Origin: Narthecium ossifragum | Taxonomy: Eukaryota; Streptophyta; Magnoliopsida; Dioscoreales; Nartheciaceae | DNA length: 64,000 bases | Reading direction: 5' to 3' | Assembly (NCBI GenBank): GCA_963920575.1 | Contig: OY986974.1 | Coordinates: 19,324,795 to 19,388,794, forward strand | Part shown: piece by piece, positions 32,486 to 47,894 of the stretch | Position numbering within the stretch: the stretch's first letter is position 1 | How the letters are laid out: each line of letters begins with the position of its first letter | The notes under the pieces: model-generated | Told to the model about the DNA's origin: nothing | Seen by the model: only the letters and a program-made list of their open reading frames with translations | Database searches by the model: none | Position numbers and translations under genes: made by a program

Positions 32486-33752
32486 TGTTAGCCAAAATAA
32501 TGGCTAAATCATAAATGACGGACACGTAAGCAAAAGGCAATTATTAAATGGACGATGACTACATAATCTTATCGACCAGATGAAACCTATCGACCAAATG
32601 AACGATAGAATCTATCGACCAAATGGACGATAAAATATCGACCAAATGAAATGATGGAATCTATCGACCAAAATGGACGATAGAATTTTAACCAAATGGA
32701 CGATATCGTCCATATGGCACCGTCATTTAAAGGATTATGGACGATCATCGCCCAAAAGTCATAATTGGACATGTTACTCAATTTTATCGTCCAAAAGCAA
32801 TTAACACGTGTGTCAAATATGGTTAAAAAACACATGCAGGTATGACGTGGACAAGAAACGATAAGTAAGCCAGCATAATCATGACGTATGCAATGAACGA
32901 GAATCAACCACGTGTACTCTCCAAACCAGACACGAACGTGGGAGAAGCTGTTACGGAGCAGTTCGCACACGATCTCCTCCTTCCACGCCATCAACCCTCA
33001 AGGCGGGAGCCGTTATTCAGTTCCTTAGTATAAATAGCTTCTCTTCTCCACTGTAAACCCCCCCGACAATCTGTAACCTGCTCATAAGCATGGCTTTCGT
33101 TTCTTTTGTACCTGTAAGTTGATTAATAAAGCTTTCAGTTTGATTAATGGCGTCTCTTATTGCTTTCTTAGTATAATTTCGATAATGTAGTCGTTTTAAT
33201 CGTTTTCTCCTCTTTTCTTTCTGTTTTGTAGTTTTAGATTAATGGATTTGTTTCCGTTTCTGTTTTCTGTCCGTTTCTTTTCCATAGTTCAATTAAGTTA
33301 AATTAGTTATAAATAAGATTTAAATTAGTCTTTTAATTACTGTTTTCGTTATTCATGATCATAGGAGTATTTTAAGATTAATTTTAGGTTTAATTAGTCC
33401 TTTTATTGCTTTTCTTGCAGTTTTCTTTACTGTTTTCTATTAGAGTAAGTTATTGCTTTCTTAGATTAAGTTAATCCATAGATTTAAATGCATTTCTTAG
33501 ATTCAGTAATTTAAGTTGATCTTTATGCTTTATTTAATTTCGTAGTTTTAGATAACTTGAAGCTTTTCTTAAGTTAATCTTGATAATTAGATTATTTAAT
33601 TAGATCTAATCTAGATTTTCATATTACTTTACATCTCTGGTTCATTAATTTGAAAGAGTAGAACTAAACTGCAATCGTTTGATACTTAAGTGTGGAATAG
33701 GATTTTGACTTTGACTATTTGACCGGTCAACGGTCGGATTTCCTCTCTAACA
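32486..33752 (+). repeat. 3' LTR of Tat element
   Basis: Same length (1,267 bases) as the 5' LTR with about 16 visible substitutions and no visible indels. It ends CCTCTCTAACA, followed by the ATATG target duplication. Confidence 0.93.
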
Positions 33753-33757
33753 ATATG

Positions 33758-34595
33758 CTTGAAGATTCATCACGATTGCCCTCTCTCTACCTAGATGGTC
33801 GAAGGATAATATCGTGGGATGCAACACTTATTGGGAGTTTACACTTCTTGTTTGTGGAGCAATATCTCAGTAGTGGTTATGATCATCTTGATGGGATTGA
33901 GATTCATAACGATTGCTCTCTCTCTCTACCAAAGATGATCAAAGAATATGACACCATTGACGCAACACAAGTTTGCGTGTTTCCGAACATCTTCGTGGTC
34001 ATGGTTTGAGGTTTTGTTGAAACTGATCCATTTCGGCCGAAGCGGATCAGGGTTTAGTAGTAATTGGTCTAGATATGGAACGAATTTCAGTAGTATCTAA
34101 GATAAGTCTAATTGATTAGTTAAATTTTTGTTAAGGTCTCTCCGAAGTTGGGGAGGGTTGGGATGGGGTGATCAACAAAACTTGCAAGGTAAACTCCTAG
34201 AGTCAGGGAGTGTGAATGAGTTTCTACATACACGAATGAAGTAACCTATTGGCAGATCGAAAATACTGATGTGGACATTTCCTTTTTGAACTTTGTTTCG
34301 GGACAGTTGGATGGTGTTTGAACGGTTTCTCCTCCATTACTACCACCTATAGAGATTTCTCCTCCATCGAAACAGTCGGTCCTTGTGTACCTCCTTTGAA
34401 GATTTCTCCATCGAAGCAGTCGCCCCTTAGTACCTCCTTTAGAGATTTCCAAGAAAGTGGAGTAGCAAAGAAGGCTCAAGAATTGATTTGAGTGGAATGG
34501 TCCTCCTCAAGACCCCTCCCCTTGCACTAGGGAACATAGACTCCCTGCCTCTAATTTCCTCACGTGGGCTTTTTCATTGAGTAAAAATATCTTAA
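33758..34595. other. No recognisable gene; small repeats
   Basis: Host sequence beyond the Tat element. Two related CT-rich stretches (33766-33810 and 33898-33950) and a short CTCCTTTGAAGATTTC-type repeat at 34320-34455 are visible. No exon was identified. Confidence 0.4.
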
Positions 34596-34599
34596 CTGC

Positions 34600-34910
34600 T
34601 CACCGTGGAAAACAACAAAAAGTACGCATAAAAGGTGTTTTTACGTGTACTTTTTGTTGTTTTGTGCGTTGTTGAGGTCTTTTTTATGAGTTGTTAAGGT
34701 GTTTTCCATCGTGAGCAGTTAATGTGTTTTTATGCGTACTTTTTATTGTTTTATGCGTTGTTAAGGTGTTTTCCACCGTGAGCAGTTAAGGTGTTTTTAT
34801 GCGTACTTTTTGTTGTTTTTATGCGTTGTTAAGGTATTTTCCATCGTGAGCAGTTAATGTGTTTTTATGCATATTTGTTTTATTGTTTTTATGTATTGTT
34901 AAGGTGTTGA
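34600..34910. repeat. 67-bp tandem repeat with leading inverted copy
   Basis: About four imperfect copies of a 67-base unit containing TTTTTATGCGTACTTTTTGT and CCGTGAGCAGTTAA. The first part (34606-34630) is the reverse complement of the unit (AACAACAAAAAGTACGCA), so the left edge can form a hairpin with the first forward copy. No coding capacity. Confidence 0.85.
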
Positions 34911-35655
34911 TCCAAACCTGGCGAGTGTGAGCCTGGTGTTGATCTAGACCTGGCGGAGGCGCCTGCTAGCGACGACCTGGGTGCAAATTTGGGGGAGAGA
35001 CAAGCGGCTACAGTCGGACACACATGGGCGGAGGTGGTGACCGGAAGAGATCTCTAAGCCCGACCTCCAGACCCTTGGGCTGCACTTCAACGACACTCTG
35101 TTGCTCCTCGTGCCATTCTCCTCACCCGCCTGCGGCCTCCCCGAGGGCTGCAAAGACTTTGCCTTCGCCGCCGCCGCGGACCCGTCCGACCTTTAGAAGT
35201 TATACGAAGGTATCTCGTCGGTGTTGGCTCGAGGAGATAGGGAGAAAGAGGAGACATGAAGGAAGAGATGGTGGCGGAAAAAACCCATGCGATGGACGAT
35301 TATGGCGAGAGAGCAGTCCATTGGTGGGAGAAAGAACTCAGGCGAGCACCGTCGGCACTGAGACCGGCAACACTCCGCTCGTAGAATGCAAACACGCGTA
35401 GAAACCCATATAACCACGCATAGAAATAACTCGTATGATGACATGTATGATGCTATGGGAAAAGTGAGGGGTATTGATGTCTTTTTATTGGCTGAGGGTT
35501 ATGAAGTTGCAAAGAAACAATGAAAGGGTATTAAAACACCAAAATCAATATATCTTGAGGGGTACCGGTAGGCAAAACATTCGCCTAGTAGATATGTGGT
35601 GTTATTAAATTTTGGATAGCTTTGAATGGATGAATATAGTAGATAATATGGTTTG
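34911..35655. other. GC-rich island, possible gene fragment
   Basis: 34920-35400 is GC-rich against an AT-rich setting. From about 35060 one plus frame reads LHFNDTLLLLVPFSSPACGL then PEGCKDFAFAAAADPSDL before a TAG. This looks like real protein sequence rather than a random frame, but I do not recognise the family. After 35400 the sequence is AT-rich with nothing visible. Confidence 0.35.
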
Positions 35656-35991
35656 TCAAACAGTTCTTTTTCCGATGCATACTATTCTACCATAATGATG
35701 TTGTCCATGAGGTAATGACGACGAGCGAGTTGCTGCCAGAGTTCGGAATTTTTTACCACATGATACATCACTCACTTTTGACGTTTTCATCCTCATACTT
35801 TGTTTTTTAGCACAATGATAACGCTCACTTATCCATGTCTTCATACATCCAACACATTCATACTTAACATGGCATGTAATATATAATAAAATAGCCACTT
35901 CTTCCATCTCCATCTCCGCCACTGCCATCGCTACTATACTATTCGACGACACCACTCCATCTCCGCCACCGCCACGCTCCACCGCCTCCAT
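35656..35991 (-). CDS. Hypothetical Cys-rich small protein
   Basis: An open frame of 111 residues from ATG 35991 to TGA, preceded on its strand by a GAGAGA tract (35993-36011) like a plant 5' leader. The N-terminus is Gly/Glu/Met-rich; the rest has CHVKYECVGC and later VSCGKKF. The spaced Cys residues hint at a zinc-binding module, but no family is recognised. It may be a relic. The frame is the only long one here, so it is not a shadow of another gene. Confidence 0.25.
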   Translation of the reverse strand: MEAVERGGGGDGVVSSNSIVAMAVAEMEMEEVAILLYITCHVKYECVGCMKTWISERYHCAKKQSMRMKTSKVSDVSCGKKFRTLAATRSSSLPHGQHHYGRIVCIGKRTV

Positions 35992-36229
35992 CTCTCTCTC
36001 TCTCTCTCTCTCTTTTCCAAGGATTGCTTTTTCTGAGAGGAGAGAGAGAGTATGTGAGAGAGTATATGGGTGAGAGAAAATGGTTTAGCTGGGCCGGAGG
36101 AAAAATGACAAGCAGAAAATAAGAAAAGAAGGAGGGATGGAGGCGGCGGAGCGTAGCGATGGCGTCAAAAAAAAATCCGAGAGAGAGACTTATTACGCCG
36201 CACCGGTAACCCTCTCTCTTCCTTCTTCT

Positions 36230-36830
36230 CGGCACACGTATAAACTCGCACAACCACGCATAAGAATTTCTACGCGTGGTTGTGTGAGTTTCTACGCTTG
36301 GTTGTGTAAGTTTCTACGTGTATATAGAGTTATACTCGTATTATACACGTAATATACTCGTATTATACACATAATATACTCGTATTATACATATAATATA
36401 CTCGTATATATAGTTTCTACATGTGTTCCACAATATACTCGTAGTAAAAATATACTCGTACATAAATCTCTTTATACGCATGGTTGTGCGAGTTTATATA
36501 CGTGGTTGTTTCGGCTCTTCCTTCTTCTCGTTACAACTACACATTAACTCACACAACCACGCAAAAAACTATTTTTATGCGTGGTTGTGCGAATTTTTAT
36601 GCGAGGTTGTGCTGAGAAGAAGGAAGAGCCGGAACAACCACGCATATAAAGAGATTTATGTACAAGTATATTTTTACTACGAGTATATTGTGTAACACAT
36701 GCAGAAACTCTATACACAGGTATATTACGTGTATAATACGAGTATAACTCTATAGACGCATAAAAACTCACACAACCACACATACAAGTATAACTCTATA
36801 TACGAGTATAACTTTATACACCCTTCAAAG
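36230..36830. repeat. Large inverted (fold-back) repeat
   Basis: The arm 36412-36533 (ATGTGTTCCACAATATACTC ... GGCTCTTCCTTCTTCTC) is closely matched by the reverse complement of about 36612-36712, with a loop near 80 bases. The inversion extends outward: TAGAGTTATACTCGTATT near 36325 pairs with 36735-36752, and GTGGTTGTGTGAGTTT near 36280 pairs with 36764-36779. The left outer arm also holds several copies of a TATACTCGTATTATACAC unit. No coding capacity. It looks like a fold-back element or inverted duplication. Confidence 0.85.
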
Positions 36831-36839
36831 CAAACCCAC

Positions 36840-37500
36840 TCTACGAGTCCTTCGACATTTACGATGCTTCCTCTCCCTACGTCGTCATCGATGTTAACGT
36901 GCATAGCCATTTAGAGTAAGCATCATAAATGCCATCGACGTTGACGCGTATAGCCACTTTGAGTCAGCATCGTAAATGCCGTCGATGATGACGTCGACGT
37001 TGAACTTGAGACCCACCGATGCCTCCAACCTTTGGCACCGGCGTGGGGGAAGGTGATGGAGAGGCTAGAATAACTACACAAGTTGAGGAGGAGGGAGTCC
37101 GTGGGAAGGATGAGGGGCCGGGTGGGAAGGGGAAGGAAGGAGGAAAGGTTGGGTAGAGAAAGAAAAGCATGAGCTTAATGGAGGAGAAGGCTGGTGGGGG
37201 TCGACGATGGCCATCTCACCGTGGAACGTCGAGGAGGGATGGGAGGTTGACCTAGCTCACCGCGGAACGTCGAGGAGGGATAGGAGGTCGATGGCGGCCA
37301 GCTCACGGCAAAGCGTCTAGGAGGGATGAACGTCAAGGAGGGATGGGAGCGTCGATGGGAGTGCCAAGCATGAGAGCGTCGATGGGAGCGCCGAGCATGA
37401 GAGTGTCGATCATCGAGGAGGGTAAGTGGATATTTTATTATATATGCCATGCCATGTCATGTGACATGGTGGATGGGCATATATGGATCAGGGTTATTTT
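36840..37500. repeat. GC-rich minor tandem repeats
   Basis: Repeated AACGTCGAGGAGGGATGGGA-type units of roughly 50 bases at 37215-37345 and GTCGATGGGAGYGCCRAGCA-type units at 37350-37400. Another small duplication, with GTAAATGCCGTCGATGATGA at 36971 and a related copy at 36927, lies to the left. Open frames here are Arg/Ser/His-rich low-complexity readings. Confidence 0.5.
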
Positions 37501-37624
37501 GGTCTTTTAAGTAGTCTAAGGGTACGAAGATGCAAAAAAAACATGAGCTGAGTTATTGTTTTGCCAAATGTGAACATAGGGGTATTGATTGGCAAAAAAT
37601 TCCTAGAGTTCACCGTGATACTTT

Positions 37625-37830
37625 CAATCTAGGATTGCTGCTACTGCTGCCCGTGCCAACTGAAGAGCATCAAACTAGGTCGGTGGCCGCCGCCGCTCCT
37701 GTCATAAAACCCAACTTATGATAGGAATTGTGTGCTTGGCCTAATAAAGTTTAAAATATCTATATTGTTAGGGCTGGTGTATTAGTTGTTTGAGTAGAGG
37801 ACTGATGTTTGATGTCGATGGATTAGGAAA
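37625..37830 (+). pseudogene. Fossil GST 3' end, relic 1
   Basis: Resembles the last codons and 3'-UTR of the GST genes: GCTGCTACTGCTGCCCGTGC then CAACTGAAGAGC, where the live genes have GCCAAGTGAAGACC, followed by AACTTATGATAGGAATTGTG, TGCTTGGCCTAATAAAG and TTAGTTGTTTGAGTAGAGGA. The rest of the gene is gone. Confidence 0.72.
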
Positions 37831-38094
37831 ATCTTCAAAAGTTCGATGGATTAGGAAAATCTTCTTTAGCTCGATGGATTAGGAGTCATTTTCTTGATTT
37901 TTTGCAACGTTATCAAAAAATGCAAAAGCGTAGGATCCAACTTCCACCTCTCAATCGCAACAACACATAGTACGGTACATATATTTTAATATTTGTATTG
38001 TTTTTATTCCTTAATGTTTGATATTATAATTCTAAGCTACCTTTTGCATTACTTAAAAGGAAAAAAAGGTCATTTTGTTTTAGATTTCACCCCC

Positions 38095-38330
38095 TTAAGT
38101 CTCACCCTGATTCTGCCACTGTTGCTACCCTTACCAAGTGAAGAGCATCAAACTAGGATGATGGCTGCCGCTGCTCGCGTCACAAAACCCAACTTATGAT
38201 AGGAATTGTATGCTTGGCCTAATAAAGTTGAAAATATCTATATTGTTAGGGCTGGTGTATTAGTTGTTTGAGTAGAGGACTGATGTTTGATGTCGCGGTG
38301 GTGTGAACATGTTTGTAATTATCGAAATGT
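38095..38330 (+). pseudogene. Fossil GST 3' end, relic 2
   Basis: A second copy of the same relic (ACCAAGTGAAGAGCATCAAA, then ATGATAGGAATTGTATGC, GGCCTAATAAAGTTG). It is closer to relic 1 than to the live genes, so the two relics share a later duplication. The sequence after it (38320-38500) recurs upstream of GST copy 3 at 58765-58980. Confidence 0.72.
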
Positions 38331-38500
38331 GTGCTTGGTTTAAAAAAATTGAAATTTTTACATATTAAATCCATTATGGTATTTATTTTACAATTTACTA
38401 AAATCATTTTATCTTTTGTTACAAAATAGGCCATTTGCATAGAATGACTGGCATATGTTATCATGTCCATTCCCTGTCATATATTATCTAATTGATGCAA

Positions 38501-40566
<2,066 letters not shown>

Positions 40567-40879
40567 AGACCGTCAAGCTAGTTTGATGCTGCTGCTGCTC
40601 CTTCCAGAGTTGGAGAGTATCACAAAATCAAACTTATGATAGGAAATGTGTGCTTGGCCTAATAAAAAAAAATTCTGTGTTGTCAGGGCTGTGTTGTTTA
40701 GTTGTTTGGGGAGAGGACTCATGTGTGGATTGTGATGTTGTGGTTGGTGTGAACGTTGGTAGTATTATTCAATAATTCCAGATCGTTGGTTGTAAACAAA
40801 AATTGGTGCTTAACATATAATCTCTAATTGGATGGTTTCATCTGATTTGTGTGGTTGTAGTTGTAAGGATGGATGTTTT

Positions 40880-43459
<2,580 letters not shown>

Positions 43460-44844
43460 TGATCGCTCGCAAACGTCGTCGTTAAAACACATCAAACTTC
43501 AATCAAAATATAATCCTTATTCTATCACTATCCTACAGGGTAGACTAGTGGTGAAATTCGGAGTCGATTCACAAGGAAAATGTTGGAACGTAAAATCAAT
43601 TCTCGAAACTGATTCCTAAGCGGAGTGATCAAAAGGTGTGTTGAATTATCTAAAAATTATCTAAGAAAGCAAGTAAAGTGATCAGGATTGGAACCAAGTT
43701 ATGAATTACCTAGGGATTACTTAATCTGCCATAGCTTCACCTTCAATCTTCTCTAGTTATCTTCTTGTTCCCTTCTCTCAATATTATGGATCATATGGCT
43801 ACAAGCTCACATGAATCCCTAAAATAAGATTTATGTTCCTAACGGCATAGCCTATCTTTCTTGGTATAGGTTGTTTTCGATCCTACGATTACTTTAAGTT
43901 ATACTACTCCTAATGACCTTGGCACAACCTATCCTAGCCTAGCATAGCCTATCTCAAAAGCAAACCATAATCACATGAAAACCATCTCATAAATATGTAT
44001 AAACAATCACAGAAAGCTTATACGACTGAAAATACGTCAAAGGAACTCTGTTCCCTCAAATCTCTAATTATTAAAACCATATTTATGAGATCATGTTGAG
44101 AAGAAATTTACAATAATCAAACCAAAGAAAATCAAAAGTTACACTATGGTTTCATGATATCCCTAAGTTTAAGAATTAGTTACTCATCTTTTGGGAAAGA
44201 CCCATAGGTGTTGGAAAGGAAGTCGTCGATCCCTGCAGAAAGATCTCCATCTTCAAAACCCTAGCCTTCTCCTCTAAAAGTGCTCCAAAAGATGATTAAT
44301 TTCGGCTGGAATAACCCTTTTATATAATAGAAACCCTTAACCTCGGAATTAGGAGTTATAATTGAACTAAAACTCTAATTTCCCTAAATTCTAGGTTGAT
44401 GATGTCATCGAAGCGACCGATCAAACTCAAATCCGATCCATCGCTCTAATTGGTTTGACTGGGTCATTAACTGCCACGTCATTAATTAATTTCAGCTTTT
44501 CTCAAATTTCAGTTTTCATAAATCCAACTTTGCTTCCAAACTGGCGCCAATCTATAGAGAATGTCACCAAGTCTTAAACATGAAAGTTGTATCTCTTGAA
44601 GTCTTCTTACATGTCCCAGAATTTCAGAATATTTAGAGCTTTGTAGAAGTTCTGGTGATTTATTTCCAAACAGTCGACGAAGCAGTCTTTTTGCAAAATT
44701 TAGTGATTTTTGGCCGAATTTCTTGTATTTCTTCTCAAATCCTACTTAAACCTGAAATCATACAATTGGATATCAAAGACACCTACTCTTAGTATAAAAA
44801 AGGTAATTTAAGGGGTTTAATTAGGAATAATTAGTGACTTATCA
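43460..44844 (-). repeat. Solo LTR 1
   Basis: 1,385 bases, on plus TGATCGCTCGC...GTGACTTATCA, flanked by a perfect 5-bp duplication ACCTT (43455-43459 and 44845-44849). Same family as 54477-56041 and, reversed, 61427-62859. Strand is given by analogy with Athila-type LTRs that end in GCGATCA. No internal region or coding sequence. Confidence 0.88.
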
Positions 44845-44849
44845 ACCTT

Positions 44850-45607
44850 ACGGCACGTTTTGTTCGCACAAGGAATGGAAGACGGAATGGGATTGGGGGA
44901 CGGAATGGGATTGGAATGGGTTATTACCAAGGTGATTTTATGATATCAGGAATGGGAATAGGAATGAAGCATTACCGTGTTTGGTATAAAAAAAAGCCTC
45001 GGAATGGAATAGGAATGCAGTACAAATGACTAAAATAGCCTTTGTATTTAATAAAATGATGGGGAACCATATCACCAAACAACTTAACCAAATATGTAAT
45101 ATGGCTATAAGCTTCGTGATGCAACGCAACCAAATCTGATCTTGATGCAACGTAACCAAATCCGATCTCCGTTGGAGTTGGGGAAGTACCCAAACCCGAT
45201 CTCCGTCGCTGTGGAAGAATGCCAGCCGACATCGAGGAAGTCGACTGCCTCGCTAGACCGTCGAAAGGCTCCAGCTGGAACTCTCGCTGGAGATGTGAGT
45301 CATGTGGCTACCGGACGGGATGGAGTTGCGTCGCGGGACCGCCGTTCACCAAGATCTGGTGGAGTGTTGGAGATGTGGGTCGTGCGGCGTGTAGAGGAGA
45401 CGTCGATTTCACTAGAGGAGATCTCGCCAGATGTAGGGAGGTCGATGCGGTGGGGTTGAGGCCTCGGACGGCGACGGACGCTCCCCCTTGGATCGGATCA
45501 CAAACGGCGATGGAGTTCCACAGTGAGATCTCACTGGCTATGGGGTTAATGTCACAAGAGGAGATCTCGCTGGCTGTGGGGTTAATGTCACTAGAGGAGA
45601 TCTCGCT
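44850..45607. other. Non-coding stretch and 36-bp tandem repeat
   Basis: 44855-45015 resembles the end of a MITE (repeated GGAATGGGATTGG). 45130-45500 is GC-richer with no recognised exon. From about 45527 a 36-base unit (GAGATCTCGCTGGCTGTGGG and on) repeats at least twice and runs into the assembly gap. Confidence 0.5.
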
Positions 45608-45807
45608 NNNNNNNNNNNNNNNNNNNNNNNNNNNNNNNNNNNNNNNNNNNNNNNNNNNNNNNNNNNNNNNNNNNNNNNNNNNNNNNNNNNNNNNNNNNNN
45701 NNNNNNNNNNNNNNNNNNNNNNNNNNNNNNNNNNNNNNNNNNNNNNNNNNNNNNNNNNNNNNNNNNNNNNNNNNNNNNNNNNNNNNNNNNNNNNNNNNNN
45801 NNNNNNN
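45608..45807. other. Assembly gap (200 N)
   Basis: Exactly 200 undetermined bases, placed inside the 36-bp tandem repeat, so the repeat probably caused the gap. Any open frame drawn through it is meaningless. Confidence 0.99.
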
Positions 45808-45828
45808 TGGTGCCCTTGAACGATAAAG

Positions 45829-47628
45829 TAGATCAAATTGGGAGTAAGAAGAGATCAAACAAAGACAGTCTGTCCACATCAGATCTAAGAGTTCAAGAGG
45901 AGGAACAAGAGAAAATAGAGCTTAATAACAATGCACGTCCTCTGGAGGAGTACGCGAGGCCTACTATTTCTACCTCACCTTCATGTATCGCGTTACCTGC
46001 AGAGGCTAGGAATTATGAACTTAAAAATTACATTTTTCTATGCTTCCTGAATTTCATGGTTTACCTTCTGAAGATGCACTGACTTTTGTAAAAGATTATT
46101 ATGCTACTATTCAGACTTTTCATCTATGTGGCATTACTGAAGATCAACTGAGGATGCGATGTTTTCCTTATACGCTGAAGGATAAAGCTAAGAGATGGCT
46201 GATGTCATTGCCTCCTGGATCACTCACTGATTGGGATTCAATTTATAACAAGTTTGTCAGCAAATTTTATTCCCATGCCATGACTATCAACTTGAGGAGG
46301 CAAATTCCAAATTTTCAGCAAGCTGATGGAGAACCATTCTACGAAGCATGGGATAGATTTAAAATGCTTTTGATGCAATGTCCCTATCATAATTACTCTC
46401 TTGAAAATCAGATGCAATATTTTTATGATGGGCTAAATCTTTCTTGTCAGACTATGGCAGATAATGCTGTAGGTGGAGCAATGTTCAAAAAGACACCACC
46501 AGAGGTATATGAAATTTATGAGATGCCGGGATCCAACTCGCAACAGATGGACACGAGGAATAAGGCGAGAGGCATCTATGAGCTAAACCAGAACGATGAC
46601 ATGGCAAGGCAGATTGCAGCCCTCAACAAGAAGATAGATGTGATGATGTCCATACAAGCAAAACCGGTTGAGGTTTGTTCAATTTGCAATGTTGGTCATA
46701 GGTTTGATTCATGTCCTTCTGGTAGTGAATTTCCTGAATATGTGCAAGAACAAGCTAATTTGATGAATACTTATAACCCGAGACCAAGATTTGACCCTTA
46801 TGCAAATACTTACAATCATGGTTGGAGGGAGCATCCGAAATTTTCATGGAAAAATACTGCTAATGCTAGTATGCCTTCTGCTAATCAGGCTAACCCACAT
46901 GTTAAGTCGTCTTTTGAAGTGACTATGTTAGCTTTTGTGCAGAAAATAGACTCGAGGATGGAACGGCAAGATTCGGTAATTGTTCAACATGAAGCAGCAC
47001 TGAAAAATATGGCATCTTCCATTGGGAAGTTGGAAGTTCAAGTAGGACAGCTTGCAGATACTATACGAGTCCATGTTCCATGGAAATTTCCAAGCCAACC
47101 TGAGCAAGCCAACGCAGTTACTGTTCTTCATTCATGTAAGATAATTGATAATAAGATTAATGCTAAAGTTAATGATGAGTGTAGTGATGATAAAATTGAG
47201 GAGGTCGAGAGGGAGGAGCCTTCAAAAAGGGCACATCTGTTTCTGAGCATGAAAACAGAGCAATTTTAGATCCTGAGGTTCATCACAACACCACTCCTTC
47301 ACCATATGTGCCGCCAGTTCCTTTTCATGGCCGCCTGAAGAAAGTCAAAATGGATAAGTCATATTCTGAAATTTATGATATTCTATCTAAGGTTAATGTG
47401 AACTTACCAATGCTTAATGTGATTAGAAAAATGCCAGCATTTTCAAAGTTTTTCAAGGAACTAAGTACTTATAAGCGTAAGTATGAACCCCATGAAAAGG
47501 TAATGGTTTCAGAAACGGCAAGCGCCATACTACAAAGGAAGCTTTCACCCAAACTGAAGGATTCAGGGAGTTTTAACATTAGTATTATTGTTGGTGATAC
47601 AAAAATAGGGGACACCACCAACATAGAG
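45829..47628 (+). pseudogene. Athila-like gag and pre-protease region
   Basis: Reads the gag of an Athila-type Ty3/gypsy element: FHGLPSEDALTFVKDYYATI, RCFPYTLKDKAKRWLMSLPP, QADGEPFYEAWDRFKMLLMQ, FYDGLNLSCQTMADNAVGGA, and later a Cys/His group CSICNVGHRFDSC. The upstream part (45829-46035) is in another frame, with a break near 46035. Another break near 47270-47300 leads to KLSPKLKDSGSFNI (47540-47580), which in the family precedes the protease. The protease itself is missing: at about 47622 the sequence switches to the end of another element. No pol. Confidence 0.82.
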
Positions 47629-47894
47629 TAGCCAGTGCAGATTCTGAACAGACGGGATCAGGTGCTGAGAGGCAGATCGATACCGTTGGTGATGATCATA
47701 TGGAGGCATGGAAGTGTAGAGAGCTTGATGTGGGAACGAGAGGACCGCATGCGCCGGGAGTTCCCCTCGACTGTTCAACCCAGCAGGTAGTTTCCTTTGT
47801 GTGGGCATTCATGCCACTACGACTAGTTTTTCTTCTTTTCCGGCCCTACCCTTACATGAATTTCAGGACGAAATTCTTTTTAAGGATGTTACGT
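47629..47894 (+). pseudogene. 3' end of a Del/Tekay-like gypsy pol
   Basis: A frame in line with the preceding TAG reads PVQILNRRDQVLRGRSIPLV then WRHGSVESLMWEREDRMRRE, the chromodomain-like C-terminus of gypsy integrases of chromovirus type. It is followed by the AATTTCAGGACGAAATTC stretch common just before the 3' LTR of such elements. The LTR starts at 47895. Confidence 0.65.

Larger units (their letters stand above)
19000..33752 (+). mobile_element. Complete Tat-lineage Ty3/gypsy retrotransposon
   Basis: 14,753 bases bounded by 1,267-bp LTRs (TGTTA...TAACA) and a perfect 5-bp target duplication ATATG (18995-18999 and 33753-33757). It contains gag, protease, RT, two RNase H domains and integrase on plus. 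An antisense multi-exon gene fills the space between integrase and the 3' LTR. The second RNase H after the normal one is the hallmark of the Tat lineage (Ogre/Retand relatives). By eye the LTRs differ at about 16 positions (near 1.3 %), so the insertion is young. Gag-pol carries at least eight lesions. Confidence 0.93.

Noticed and set aside
37175..37450. Ser/His/Arg-rich minus-strand open frame
   Set aside because: A low-complexity reading of a tandem repeat, with no leader, domain or splice context.
45219..46082. 287-codon open frame on plus across the N gap
   Set aside because: It runs through 200 N, so its continuity is an artefact. Only the part after 45829 shows element homology.
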